Shown piece by piece: positions 17,439 through 26,342 of a stretch of 39,168 nucleotides of DNA. The notes beneath the pieces are model-generated. The model was given only the letters and a program-made list of their open reading frames with translations. It had not been told where the DNA came from and searched no databases. This stretch comes from Salinicoccus sp. UBA3372 (lineage in GTDB: Bacteria > Bacillota > Bacilli > Staphylococcales > Salinicoccaceae). Each line of letters begins with the position of its first letter. Position 1 is the stretch's first letter. Position numbers and translations under genes: made by a program. Where the stretch lies: the NCBI GenBank assembly GCA_002360325.1, contig DEQG01000005.1, forward strand, positions 1 through 39,168, given 5' to 3'.

Positions 17439-17452
17439 TCTGAAGCGATGCC
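17425..17452. terminator. Shared terminator inside two convergent coding ends
   Basis: Arms GGCATCGCT (17425-17433) and AGCGATGCC (17444-17452) are followed by seven T on the plus strand and preceded by A residues that become a T run on the minus strand. One arm encodes the last residues of the LOG protein and the other encodes the C-terminus of the acetyltransferase. Confidence 0.85.
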
Positions 17453-17996
17453 TTTTTTTAACGTCTGTTTTATATACCACATGGGTTTTAAGTGAATGTC
17501 CATCCATTATGAGAGGATGTTCAAAAGATTGCACTTTTTGCATCCCCAATTTCAACATGATGTTAATCGAGGGGTAGTTGATGCTTGAAGAATATGCATA
17601 AATCTCTTTTATATCAGTGTTACGCTCCACAAACTTGACGACCCCGAGTGCCGCTTCCGTCGCAAAGCCCTGATTCCAGTGCTGCTTGGCAAAGCGCCAC
17701 CCTATCTCAATGGTCGGTAAAAAATGAAGTTTCAACGGTCCTTCCTCTTCCCATACCTGAACACCGGTAAAACCGATGAATTCATTTGTATCTCTGCGCT
17801 CGACAGCGAACAATCCAAAACCTCTGGCATCGATGTCACTTTGTGCACTCAATACAAATTCTTTGGATTCCTCAGGAGTTGCGATATGGGGGAAATAGCG
17901 GCGGACATCTTTATCACCGTTTAATTTGATGAACTTGGGAATATCACTTTCTTTCCAATCACGTAATATTAATCGCTTTGTTTTAATATATTTCAT
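17433..17996 (-). CDS. GNAT-family N-acetyltransferase (RimJ/RimL-like)
   Basis: A 187-residue acetyltransferase. It begins MKYIKTKRLILRDWKESD, the usual opening of RimJ/RimL-like enzymes. The acetyl-CoA binding part is recognisable in EIGWRFAKQHWNQGFATEAALGVVKFV (about 96-122), followed by INYPSINIMLKLGMQKV. The ATG at 17996 follows GAGGG by five bases, so it is preferred to a TTG four codons upstream. The C-terminal residues KKRHRFRL come from terminator sequence and are probably not functional. The substrate is unknown. It could modify a ribosomal protein, an amine or an antibiotic. Confidence 0.88.
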   Translation of the reverse strand: MKYIKTKRLILRDWKESDIPKFIKLNGDKDVRRYFPHIATPEESKEFVLSAQSDIDARGFGLFAVERRDTNEFIGFTGVQVWEEEGPLKLHFLPTIEIGWRFAKQHWNQGFATEAALGVVKFVERNTDIKEIYAYSSSINYPSINIMLKLGMQKVQSFEHPLIMDGHSLKTHVVYKTDVKKRHRFRL

Positions 17997-18029
17997 ATTA
18001 ACCCTCAATCACTGTTAATTACTTTGTAT

Positions 18030-18371
18030 CTATTCGCTCACATGTTCACTTTCATTGTTTTCAGGGGATTCCTGTCTGATATAACTGATCAGACGGACTT
18101 TCAGTTTATCCTTATCAAAGTCATAGTCTTCGAAATTCTCTTTTTTCTCAGTCGTTGCAACAACATCTACAAAATCAGGCAGGTCATCCAGGGCAAACTT
18201 GATTGTGAATGTTTCAAAATTCTGGTCGGGACTCGGCTTCTGAGCAACGACTCTTTCTTTCGTACCTTTTAAATTGACAAGTTTTGAGTCGACAATTCCT
18301 TCTATTTCCCTGCCCAGTTCATCTATCGTGAAAGTCTCGCCTTCTATTAATGCAAATTTTTTCTCATGCAT
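18030..18371 (-). CDS. Hypothetical protein, 113 aa
   Basis: I do not recognise this small soluble protein. It has no signal peptide or membrane segment. It begins MHEKKFALIEGETFTIDELG, is mixed alpha/beta in appearance, and ends in an acidic tail. The ATG is nine bases after GGAG. It lies 45 bases after a lipoprotein gene on the same strand, so the two may form an operon. Confidence 0.65.
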   Translation of the reverse strand: MHEKKFALIEGETFTIDELGREIEGIVDSKLVNLKGTKERVVAQKPSPDQNFETFTIKFALDDLPDFVDVVATTEKKENFEDYDFDKDKLKVRLISYIRQESPENNESEHVSE

Positions 18372-18416
18372 ATTATCATTCTCCTTATTGATATATTATT
18401 TCATCCCACAGATGCA

Positions 18417-18707
18417 TCATTCAGCATCTTCTGATGAATCTTCTTCAGATTCGTCATTTTCCTCTTCCTCTGTGTTTTCATCCGGATCATCAGCAGAGCT
18501 GTCGGATGATAATTCTTCCAACTCTTTTTCCTTATTTTTGATATCACTTTCAACGGTCTCGTTTTCACTGCGAATCTGCTGTATCTCGCTTTGAAGTTCG
18601 CTGATATCATTATTCACTTCTTCCAAATCTTTTTCCGCATGTGACGGTTCGTTGTTGCAGGCGCTTAAAAACACCATCGACAACATTAGTATAATCGCTC
18701 TTTTCAA
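18417..18707 (-). CDS. Small coiled-coil lipoprotein
   Basis: A 96-residue predicted lipoprotein. The signal peptide MKRAIILMLSMVFLSAC ends in the lipobox LSAC, with cysteine 17 to be lipidated. A heptad-rich coiled coil runs through DLEEVNNDISELQSEIQQIR to about residue 63, and a very acidic Asp/Glu/Ser tail follows. The start is a TTG at 18707, seven bases after AAAGGAGA. A longer frame starting at 18737 overlaps a TATAAT box (18736-18741) and would spoil the signal peptide. It would sit on the outer face of the membrane. Function is unknown. Confidence 0.72.
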   Translation of the reverse strand: MKRAIILMLSMVFLSACNNEPSHAEKDLEEVNNDISELQSEIQQIRSENETVESDIKNKEKELEELSSDSSADDPDENTEEEENDESEEDSSEDAE

Positions 18708-18773
18708 GATGAACTCTCCTTTTACCAATGTTGTCATTATATCATTTAAAGGGATATTTTTCTTTCTTTAAGA

Positions 18774-18807
18774 CAAAAAAACAGACGATGTCAAAATGAC
18801 ATCGTCT
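18774..18807 (-). terminator. Terminator of first binding-protein gene
   Basis: An 11-bp perfect stem AGACGATGTCA (18783-18793 with 18797-18807), loop of three, and a T run on the minus strand (A run at 18774-18781 on plus). It follows the stop at 18827. Confidence 0.9.
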
Positions 18808-18826
18808 ATTTTATATGTGGTAATTA

Positions 18827-20557
18827 TTATTCCGAGATTGTTGTTTCCCTCAGCTGGTAAATACCTAAAGCATCAATTTCAAAGTTTTCAACGTTAGAGT
18901 TGACACCCGTAACAAAATCCTGGTGGTGGATATAGATCATTGGAGCCACATCTACTAATTCTTCCTGGAGTTCGCTGTAGATTTCCTGACGTGCATCAGG
19001 ATCAGTTTCAGTACGTCCCGCTTCTAACAGTTCATCCACATTATCGTTGGACAGGAATGAACGGTTACCCGGGTCACCATGCATTGATGAATGCAGAAGT
19101 GCATACATACCGTAGTCAGCATCACCAGTTACAGTAGACCACCCGAGTACGAACATGTCATGGTCCCCTTGTGCTGTTGTTTCAAGGTACGCACCCCACT
19201 CAAGCTGCTGAACCGATACATCTATATTCAGTTCCGCAAGAGCTTCCTGCATATAGATTGCTGTATCGACACGCTGAGGCTGGTCGTTCGTAAGAATTTC
19301 AATTTCGAAACCATCTTCCTGACCTGCTTCTTCCATCAATTCTTTAGCGCGGTCTAAATCATAAGTGATACCTGAGACATCTTCATCGTATCCGAATACT
19401 CCAGGAGCAAGCGGACCTTCAGCAGGTGTCCCGACACCTTCGTAAATTCCTTCAATGATTGCTTCACGGTCGATTGCGTAAGAGATTGCCTGACGTACTA
19501 AAGGATCATCCAATGGTTCTTTTTCGACGTTAAAGCCGACATAGGAAAGACCTAATGATGGCGTCAAGTCCACTTCAGTTGCATCATGCTGCTCCATACG
19601 GTCAATGTTTGTCGGTTCTGCGCCACCTGCAATATGGCTTGCGCCTGTTTCGATTTCAGCCAGACGAGCAGCTGTTTCAGGTACAACTTTAAACGTTACT
19701 GTATCAAGCTGTGCAGCATTCTCTTCATCGTGATAATCGCCATTATTCGCAAGGACTACCTCTTCACCGGCAGCACGTGATTCAAATTCAAACGGACCTG
19801 TACCTACTGGATTATCTGCAATATAGTTACCTGTTTCTTCAGTGATTGCATCTGCGATTTCTTCATGCTCTTCTCCGCCTTCTTCACGAAGCTCGTAGTA
19901 TTCATCAACGGACATTTCTTCGCCCGCATCAGATAAAGCCGCTTCATAGTCAGCATCGATTACATCTTTACTGATCATGCCGCCTGCATCATGTGCAAGG
20001 TGAGCAAGAATAGGTGCAAACGGATATTCTAAAGTGATCTGAACTGTGTATTCATCAACAGCTTCCACTCCAGTCACCATTTCGTATAGGAACATACGCG
20101 GTGAAGCGACAGCCGGATCGATGACACGCTCCAGGTTTGCTTTTACTACTTCTGCGTTAAATTCTGTACCATCATGGAAAGTTACGCCTTCTTTAAGAGT
20201 GAACTCCCAAGTAGTATCATCGATTTCTTCCCACTCGGTAGCCAGTCTCGGCTGAACTTCCATATCCCCATCTAAGTATGTAAGAGATTCGTAGATGTTA
20301 TTACGTACGTTACTTGAAGGGACGTCGTTATTTCCGTGTGGATCCAAACTTACAATATCTGAAGCTTCAGATATGACCAGATCTCCGCCACCGGACCCTT
20401 CACCTGATGCATCTTCAGTACCTTCTTCAGTTTCAGTTGCTGTGCCTTCTTCAGGGTCTGCTTCTGGTTCAACATCACTGTCATCAGCACAGGCAACAAG
20501 AACTACAGAAAGAACTGCAATCATTGCCATCATGAACAACAATTTAAAATTTTTCAT
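18827..20557 (-). CDS. Peptide ABC transporter substrate-binding lipoprotein 1
   Basis: A 576-residue family-5 extracellular solute-binding protein (OppA/DppA/NikA group). The lipoprotein signal ends LVACADD, with the cysteine near residue 23. A long acidic Glu/Thr/Gly linker follows (about 27-58), longer than in its two neighbours. The mature fold starts DIVSLDPHGNNDV. Other family blocks are WEFTLKEGVTFHDGTEFNAEVVKANLERV and DDPLVRQAISYAIDREAIIEGIYEG. It should capture a peptide or similar solute for the OppCBDF pore. It has its own promoter and terminator, so it can be expressed separately from receptors 2 and 3. Confidence 0.92.
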   Translation of the reverse strand: MKNFKLLFMMAMIAVLSVVLVACADDSDVEPEADPEEGTATETEEGTEDASGEGSGGGDLVISEASDIVSLDPHGNNDVPSSNVRNNIYESLTYLDGDMEVQPRLATEWEEIDDTTWEFTLKEGVTFHDGTEFNAEVVKANLERVIDPAVASPRMFLYEMVTGVEAVDEYTVQITLEYPFAPILAHLAHDAGGMISKDVIDADYEAALSDAGEEMSVDEYYELREEGGEEHEEIADAITEETGNYIADNPVGTGPFEFESRAAGEEVVLANNGDYHDEENAAQLDTVTFKVVPETAARLAEIETGASHIAGGAEPTNIDRMEQHDATEVDLTPSLGLSYVGFNVEKEPLDDPLVRQAISYAIDREAIIEGIYEGVGTPAEGPLAPGVFGYDEDVSGITYDLDRAKELMEEAGQEDGFEIEILTNDQPQRVDTAIYMQEALAELNIDVSVQQLEWGAYLETTAQGDHDMFVLGWSTVTGDADYGMYALLHSSMHGDPGNRSFLSNDNVDELLEAGRTETDPDARQEIYSELQEELVDVAPMIYIHHQDFVTGVNSNVENFEIDALGIYQLRETTISE

Positions 20558-20606
20558 TTATTTACCTCCTATTATTAAAATTAAATGAAAATCTTAACCT
20601 TTTTTT

Positions 20607-20635
20607 AATATACCTTAATAATTTTTTTATTTCAA
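20607..20635 (-). promoter_or_regulatory. Promoter of binding-protein gene 1
   Basis: Minus strand: -35 TTGAAA (20630-20635), 17 bases, -10 TATATT (20607-20612). The ATG is about 50 bases downstream, with AGGAGG before it. Confidence 0.65.
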
Positions 20636-20667
20636 TGAAACTTTTGAAATATCTCATAATTGAAATA
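20628..20667. repeat. Three TTGAAATA repeats at promoter 1
   Basis: TATTTCAA (20628-20635) and TTGAAATA (20644-20651) form an inverted repeat. A third copy TTGAAATA is at 20660-20667. The first overlaps the -35 box. This could be an operator, though the region is AT-rich and chance is possible. Confidence 0.4.
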
Positions 20668-20796
20668 ACAGAACATACAAATAATATTCTTATCTCACTT
20701 TTGGTTCAAATTACCCTTATAAGTCATTGTATTCCTAAATGACAGCGTTTTCAACATGATTTTATTCATGTCTGTATAAAATCCTTTGCAAGTATT

Positions 20797-20825
20797 AAAA
20801 AAACAGTCCGGAAACTCCCGGACTG
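20797..20825 (-). terminator. Terminator of binding-protein genes 2-3
   Basis: Stem CAGTCCGG (20804-20811) with CCGGACTG (20818-20825), six-base loop, and seven T on the minus strand (A run 20797-20803). It lies just after the stop at 20834. Confidence 0.9.
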
Positions 20826-20833
20826 CTTATCAA

Positions 20834-22516
20834 TTAATCACTTAAAGTTACATCTCTGAAGTCAGGTTTTATATAGTCATCTATATATAAACCTTCCACC
20901 TCATTTCGGTAGGCATTCATACTTATGCCCTGATTCATGTAAATCATCGGCGCATCTTCCACCAGGATTTCCTGTACTTCCTCATATATATCAGACCTTA
21001 CTTCTTCGTCCGATTCCTGCCGGCCGCTTTCAAGCAGCTGGTCAACCTCAGGATTATCATAAAATACTCTGTTACCCTGGTCCCCCATCATACTCGAGTG
21101 GAATAAAGGCCACAGCGACTGATCCGGATCTCCCGTAAAATTTGGCCAGCCTAAGAGGAAAATATCATGGTCCCCGCTTGAAGCTTCTTCCAGATATGCT
21201 CCCCATTCCAGCTGATCGACGGTTGCTGTTATGTTTATGTCGGCCAATGCTTCCTGCAGATAAATAGCAGCATCCACTCTCTGAGGTGTGTCATTCGTTA
21301 TAATGCTAAGTTCAAATCCGTCTTCATGGCCTGCTTCTGTCATAAGCTTTTCGGCTTTTTCCAAATCATATTCCAAATTCTCTGTATCATCGTTGTGACC
21401 TGTCATACCTTCAACTAAAGGACCGTCCGGAACTTCTCCAATGCCACTGTAGATGCCTTCTATAATCTTTTCTCTGTCCACTGCATGAGTTATTGCCTGC
21501 CGCACTCTGACATCATCCAGTGGTTCTTTCTGATTATTAAAGCCGATAAACTCAATTGCAACATTGGAGTTATTATAAGTTTCCGTTTCGGGATTATTCT
21601 CAATTCTTTCTACACTGCCAGGCTCGTACCCAAATATTACATGGGATGCGCCCGTTTCAAGTTCTGCCATTCTTGAACCTGTTTCTGTAACAATTTTAAA
21701 GGTGATGGTGTCCAGATTCATCGGTTCCTGCCAGTAATCATCAAACTTTGCCATCACTATGTTTTCTCCCGGCGCTCTCGATTCAAACTGTGCGTAGTTC
21801 GTACCCACAGGATTACTGTCTACTGCTGCGCCGATGTTCCCTGATATTTCCTCTGCTGCTTCTTCAAACTTATCATCCTTATTTTCCCGCAGTTCATAAT
21901 ATTCATCCACTGAAAGCCCGGAATTCGAATTTTGTAAAGCCTGTTCGTAATCTTCATCGATGATTCGCTTGCTTATCATACCACCGCCATCATGTGTCAG
22001 ATGGTTAAGGAGTGGCGCAAATGGATATTCAGTTATAATTTCAACCGTATGATCGTCGATGACATTCACCTCTGAAATCATTTCAAAGATACTCAGTCTC
22101 GGCGAAGCCACTGCAGGGTCACGTACCCTGTCAAGATTCGCCTTAACTACTTCTGCATCAAATTCGCTGCCGTCATGAAAAATGACATCTTCTCTTAAGT
22201 CGAACTTCCATGTCAGATCATCGACCCGCTCCCAATCTTCGGCAAGTAAAGGTTGGATTTCGAGCGATTCATTCTGTGTCACCAGACCTTCGTATATAAT
22301 ATTTCTGGCCTGGTCTGAATATAATTCGTTACTGGCATGCGGATCCAGTGATACAACATCATTGCCGGTTGATAATACCAAATCCCCACCTTGATCGCCA
22401 CTGCTCTCCTCGGACTCACTGCCTTCGGCTGCTTGATCAACATCGCTGTCATCTGCACATGCTGCAAGCACCATCGTAAACAATGCCAACAAAAATAATC
22501 TGTATATATAATTCAC
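20834..22516 (-). CDS. Peptide ABC transporter substrate-binding lipoprotein 2
   Basis: A 560-residue family-5 binding protein. The signal peptide ends VLAACADD, and an acidic Ser/Glu/Gly linker leads to DLVLSTGNDVVSLDPHASNELYSDQARN. It is very similar by eye along its whole length to receptor 3 (same length and the same WQEPMNLDTITFKIVTETGSR block), and more distantly to receptor 1. It starts 20 bases after gene 3 and shares its promoter. Tandem duplication followed by substrate divergence is the simplest explanation. The ligand is unknown. Confidence 0.92.
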   Translation of the reverse strand: MNYIYRLFLLALFTMVLAACADDSDVDQAAEGSESEESSGDQGGDLVLSTGNDVVSLDPHASNELYSDQARNIIYEGLVTQNESLEIQPLLAEDWERVDDLTWKFDLREDVIFHDGSEFDAEVVKANLDRVRDPAVASPRLSIFEMISEVNVIDDHTVEIITEYPFAPLLNHLTHDGGGMISKRIIDEDYEQALQNSNSGLSVDEYYELRENKDDKFEEAAEEISGNIGAAVDSNPVGTNYAQFESRAPGENIVMAKFDDYWQEPMNLDTITFKIVTETGSRMAELETGASHVIFGYEPGSVERIENNPETETYNNSNVAIEFIGFNNQKEPLDDVRVRQAITHAVDREKIIEGIYSGIGEVPDGPLVEGMTGHNDDTENLEYDLEKAEKLMTEAGHEDGFELSIITNDTPQRVDAAIYLQEALADINITATVDQLEWGAYLEEASSGDHDIFLLGWPNFTGDPDQSLWPLFHSSMMGDQGNRVFYDNPEVDQLLESGRQESDEEVRSDIYEEVQEILVEDAPMIYMNQGISMNAYRNEVEGLYIDDYIKPDFRDVTLSD

Positions 22517-22536
22517 CCGAATCCCCCTTTATTGAA

Positions 22537-24219
22537 TTATTCCGTTAAAGTCACATCTCTGAAGTCCGGCTTGTTGTAATCACTGATATATAAGCCTTCC
22601 ACTTCCTGTCTGTGAGCGTTCATGCTGAGCGCCTGCCTCATATAGATCATCGGTGCATCTTCCACCAGGATTTCCTGCGCTTCTTCATATATTTCTGCAC
22701 GCTCTTCCTCATTGGATTCCTGACGTCCAACTTCGAGCAGTTCATCAACTTCAGGGTTGTCATAGAACGTTCTGTTCCCCTGCGCCCCTGCCATGCTTGA
22801 ATGGAATAAAGGCCACAATGACTGGTCCGGATCTCCCGTGGCATTTGGCCAGCCCAGGAGGAAAATATCATGGTCCCCGGTTGAAGCTTCTTCCAGATAC
22901 GCGCCCCACTCCATCTGATCAACAGTCGCATTGACATTGATTTCTTCCAATGCTTCCTGCAGATAGATTGCAGCGTCCACTCTTTCAGGTGCATCGTTTG
23001 TAATGATGGAAATATCAAAACCATCTTCATAACCTGCTTCTGTCATCAGCCTCTCGGCTTCCTCCAGGTCATACTCCAGGTTCTCAACATCTTCATCGTA
23101 CCCTGTCAATCCTTCAACAATCGGGCCTTTAGGAATTCTGCCTGTACCGCTGTATATGCCATCTATGATTTCCTCACGGTCCACTACATGTGATATCGCC
23201 TGTCTGACTCTGACATCATCGAGCGGTTCTTTTTTGGTGTTGAAGCCGATGAACTCCATCGCTATGTTGTATAGTGTATAAGATTCCGTATCGGGGTTTC
23301 CCTCGATTCTCTCAAGATTGGCCGGTTCAAAACCGGTGATGACATGTGATTCACCTGTTTCAAGCTCTGCAATCCTTGAACCGGTCTCCGTTACAATCTT
23401 GAAAGTGATCGTATCCAGATTCATCGGCTCCTGCCAATAGTCTTCGAATCTTTTCAGGACAGTGCGTTCACCCGGTGTCCTTGACTCGAACTCTGCATAA
23501 TTCGTGCCGACTGGTTTCTGATCGATCACTGTACCCACATCACCGGAAATTTCATCCGCTATTGATTCAAATTCATCTGAACCTTCTGCTCTCAGTTCAT
23601 AATATTCATCCACTGTATATTCCGAATTGGAGTTCTCCAATGCTTCTTCATAATCTTCGTCTATGACTTCTTTACTGATCATACCCGCCCCGTCATGTGT
23701 CAGGTGACTGAGCAGCGGCGCAAAAGGATATTCCGTCACTATTTCAACAGTATGATCATCTATGACATTCACCTCTTCAATCATTTCAAAAAGATTCAGC
23801 CTCGGCGAAGCCACTGCCGGATCCTGCACACGCTCCAGATTTGCTTTGACGGCTTCAGCATTAAACTCACTGCCATCGTGGAAGGTCACACCTTCATTTA
23901 AAGTAAACTGCCATGTCAGATCATCGACCTGCTCCCAGCTCTCAGCAAGCAGAGGCTGGATTTCAAGATTTTCATCCTGAGTGACAAGACCTTCATAGAT
24001 CGTATTTCTGACCTGGTCCGAATAAAGATCATTACTGGAGTGCGGATCCATGGAAACGACGTCGTTGCCTGTCGATAATACCAGGTCACCGCTGCTCTCT
24101 GCTGCATTATCATCTGCCGCCTCTCCTTCAGCCTCCTCATCCACATCACTGTCATCCGTACATGCGGATAAAATCAGAGCACATAATACCAACAAAGATA
24201 ATCTGAATATGTATTTCAT
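22537..24219 (-). CDS. Peptide ABC transporter substrate-binding lipoprotein 3
   Basis: A 560-residue family-5 binding protein, with signal peptide ending LILSACTDD (lipidated cysteine 20) and an acidic linker. The fold starts DLVLSTGNDVVSMDPHSSNDLYSDQVRN. The C-terminal part carries the usual DIFLLGWPNATGDPDQSLWPLFHSS block seen in receptor 2. It is the first gene of a two-receptor operon driven from the divergent region at 24220-24486. It should deliver oligopeptides or related ligands to the permease encoded on the other strand. Confidence 0.92.
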   Translation of the reverse strand: MKYIFRLSLLVLCALILSACTDDSDVDEEAEGEAADDNAAESSGDLVLSTGNDVVSMDPHSSNDLYSDQVRNTIYEGLVTQDENLEIQPLLAESWEQVDDLTWQFTLNEGVTFHDGSEFNAEAVKANLERVQDPAVASPRLNLFEMIEEVNVIDDHTVEIVTEYPFAPLLSHLTHDGAGMISKEVIDEDYEEALENSNSEYTVDEYYELRAEGSDEFESIADEISGDVGTVIDQKPVGTNYAEFESRTPGERTVLKRFEDYWQEPMNLDTITFKIVTETGSRIAELETGESHVITGFEPANLERIEGNPDTESYTLYNIAMEFIGFNTKKEPLDDVRVRQAISHVVDREEIIDGIYSGTGRIPKGPIVEGLTGYDEDVENLEYDLEEAERLMTEAGYEDGFDISIITNDAPERVDAAIYLQEALEEINVNATVDQMEWGAYLEEASTGDHDIFLLGWPNATGDPDQSLWPLFHSSMAGAQGNRTFYDNPEVDELLEVGRQESNEEERAEIYEEAQEILVEDAPMIYMRQALSMNAHRQEVEGLYISDYNKPDFRDVTLTE

Positions 24220-24254
24220 TTTCCAACCTCCCGATTTAATATCCTATCAATAAG

Positions 24255-24300
24255 CTAGGACTTAATCCATATTATAGCACTAGGAATTAATCATTGTAAA
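24255..24300 (-). promoter_or_regulatory. Promoter of receptors 3-2 with direct-repeat operator
   Basis: Minus strand: -35 TTTACA (24295-24300), 18 bases, -10 TATAAT (24271-24276). The 13-base repeat GATTAANTCCTAG occurs twice, at 24280-24292 between the two boxes and at 24255-24267 over the predicted start. Copies are 25 bp apart and differ at one internal base. The position suggests a repressor. The regulator is unknown. Confidence 0.65.
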
Positions 24301-24386
24301 CTGTCTTTTTACTTTCACTTGTTCAATATTAATCTCTATTTATCTTAAAACAGTTGGGTATGTGATTTTATTCTCTTTTTTTAACA

Positions 24387-24415
24387 TTGATATTATGCAT
24401 TCTAAAATGTATCAT
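24387..24415 (+). promoter_or_regulatory. oppCBDF promoter
   Basis: -35 TTGATA (24387-24392), 17 bases, -10 TATCAT (24410-24415), with a leader of about 65 bases before the ATG. An inverted repeat ATGCATT-CTAA-AATGTAT (24395-24412, one mismatch) fills the spacer and reaches the -10 box, as an operator might. Confidence 0.65.
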
Positions 24416-24486
24416 TATTTAATAGCTATATTAAAAGTATAGTTTTCACACTATTCTTAAATTTCAATGACAAGGGGGTCTCTTAA

Positions 24487-25395
24487 ATGGCGGTCGCTTC
24501 TAAAGAGAGGGTTCATGATACAAAACCTGTGAACCCACGCATTAAGAGTTTTAAAGAGTTTTACAAACGGCTTAAAAAGAATAAGTCAGCCCTGATCGGT
24601 TTTTATGTATTAGCCTTTTTATTCCTTGTGTCCATCTTTGGCGCACTGGATGCTAACTACAACTTTCTCGGAGTCAGTTCAAACGCTACGAGTCTGACAG
24701 AAAAACTTGAGGGCCCATCAGCTGCACACTGGTTTGGGACGGATCATCTCGGCAGGGATATCTTCTTCCGTATACTTCATGGTATGTACATAACACTCGG
24801 TGTGGGTTTTGCAGCTACGTTTATGGGAGCGCTTGTAGGTGTTCCTCTTGGGATTCTTGCAGGTTACTATGGTGGATGGCTTGATACTATTGTTATGCGT
24901 CTCATGGATGTATTGCTTGCATTCCCAGGTATTCTGCTTGCTCTTGCAATCGTTTCCGTTCTTGGCGGCAGTACGATTAACGTTACTATTGCCATCGCTA
25001 TCGGCTCGTTACCGCAGTTTGCCCGAATTGTACGCGGTTCCACTCTGACGACGAAAAAGTTGGAGTATGTCGATGCCATCCGGGCGCTTGGTGCCAGAGA
25101 CGGTAAAATCATTTTCCAGCATATTTTACCGAACATCATGTCACCGATTATCGTTAATACGACATTATTCATCGCTTCAGCAATTCTTTCTGCTGCAGGT
25201 CTTTCATTCCTGGGTCTCGGTGTTCAGCCACCTACACCAGAATGGGGCGCGATGCTGAATGATGGACGTAACTATATGTATCAGGCAGGCCACATTACTT
25301 TCTTCCCGGGTATGATGATTGTAATTGTAGTACTTGCATTTAACTTATTTGGAGATGGATTAAGAGATGCAATTGATCCTAAACAAAGGAAATAG
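24487..25395 (+). CDS. oppC: Peptide ABC transporter permease, OppC/DppC type
   Basis: A 302-residue permease. A cytoplasmic N-terminus is followed by helix 1 (about 37-57), a periplasm-facing loop with the family motif HWFGTDHLGRDIF, and five further helices. The EAA loop that docks with the ATPase is EYVDAIRALGARDGKIIFQHILPN. The ending GLSFLGLGVQPPTPEWGAML is typical of OppC/DppC. A good AAGGGGG ribosome site precedes it. It comes first in the operon, before oppB, opposite to the common B-C order. Substrate (peptide, glutathione or other) cannot be read from the sequence. Confidence 0.93.
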   Translation: MAVASKERVHDTKPVNPRIKSFKEFYKRLKKNKSALIGFYVLAFLFLVSIFGALDANYNFLGVSSNATSLTEKLEGPSAAHWFGTDHLGRDIFFRILHGMYITLGVGFAATFMGALVGVPLGILAGYYGGWLDTIVMRLMDVLLAFPGILLALAIVSVLGGSTINVTIAIAIGSLPQFARIVRGSTLTTKKLEYVDAIRALGARDGKIIFQHILPNIMSPIIVNTTLFIASAILSAAGLSFLGLGVQPPTPEWGAMLNDGRNYMYQAGHITFFPGMMIVIVVLAFNLFGDGLRDAIDPKQRK

Positions 25396-25405
25396 GAGGT
25401 AAATC

Positions 25406-26326
25406 ATGACAACATTTATTATTAGACGTGTTTTGCAACTGATCCCTGTGCTTATCGGGGTTTCAATACTCGTGTTCAGTCTGATGCACCTCACTCCAGG
25501 TAACCCTGCAGTCATCATGGCCGGTGAAAGTGCGCCTGAGGCAACTGTAAAGGCTATTGAACAGCGTTTAGGATTGAATGATCCTTTATATGTACAGTAT
25601 TGGAACTTTTTAACGAATGCTCTACAACTGGATTTCGGTACTTCAATCAGAGATAACATTCCTGTAATGAGCCATATCCAGGCCAGATTCTTCATCACTC
25701 TGGAACTGGCAATCTATTCGACTATCTTCACTGTAGTATTCGGCATGCTTGTCGGAATCGTTTCTGCAGTAAGACGTTACTCTTTTTCAGATGTAGCGCT
25801 TATGGTCGTTACACTGTTTGGACTTTCAATGCCGAACTTCTGGTTGGGGTTAATGTTAATCCAGTGGTTCTCAATCGAACTTGGCTGGTTTGCACCGACC
25901 GGATGGGGAAATCTTGATCAGATAGTACTGCCGGTCATCGCACTCGGTACCGCAGGTGCGGCAATCGTTGCACGTATGACACGCAGTTCGATGCTGGATG
26001 TCATCACGCAGGACTACATACGTACTGCGCGTGCAAAAGGTGTAAAGGAACGTGTAGTAATTTTCCGTCACGCACTTAAAAATGCTTTAATTCCAGTCGT
26101 AACCGTTGTTGGTCTGCAGTTCGGTTACTTACTTGCTGGTTCAGTACTGACAGAAAGTGTATTCGCAATTAACGGTCTCGGCCGATTGATCATCGATTCG
26201 ATTCTGCAAAGGGACTTCCCGGTTGTACAGGGTGCTGTCCTTGTAATTGCCGTCACTTTCGTATTCGTCAACTTACTTGTTGATATTTCATACAGAATGC
26301 TGAACAAGCGTGTGGACCTAAACTAG
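25406..26326 (+). CDS. oppB: Peptide ABC transporter permease, OppB/DppB type
   Basis: A 306-residue permease partner of OppC. It begins [24 protein letters not shown], the usual DppB opening, and has MHLTPGNPA in the first loop. The EAA motif is [29 protein letters not shown]. The C-terminal [23 protein letters not shown] is characteristic. About six helices are visible. It starts ten bases after oppC, behind AGGAGG. Confidence 0.94.
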   Translation: MTTFIIRRVLQLIPVLIGVSILVFSLMHLTPGNPAVIMAGESAPEATVKAIEQRLGLNDPLYVQYWNFLTNALQLDFGTSIRDNIPVMSHIQARFFITLELAIYSTIFTVVFGMLVGIVSAVRRYSFSDVALMVVTLFGLSMPNFWLGLMLIQWFSIELGWFAPTGWGNLDQIVLPVIALGTAGAAIVARMTRSSMLDVITQDYIRTARAKGVKERVVIFRHALKNALIPVVTVVGLQFGYLLAGSVLTESVFAINGLGRLIIDSILQRDFPVVQGAVLVIAVTFVFVNLLVDISYRMLNKRVDLN

Positions 26327-26342
26327 GTAGGGAGTGACAAAA

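Noticed and set aside
24355..24361. GGGTAT in the opp leader region as a sigma-B promoter
   Set aside because: No matching -35, and a better sigma-A promoter lies just downstream.
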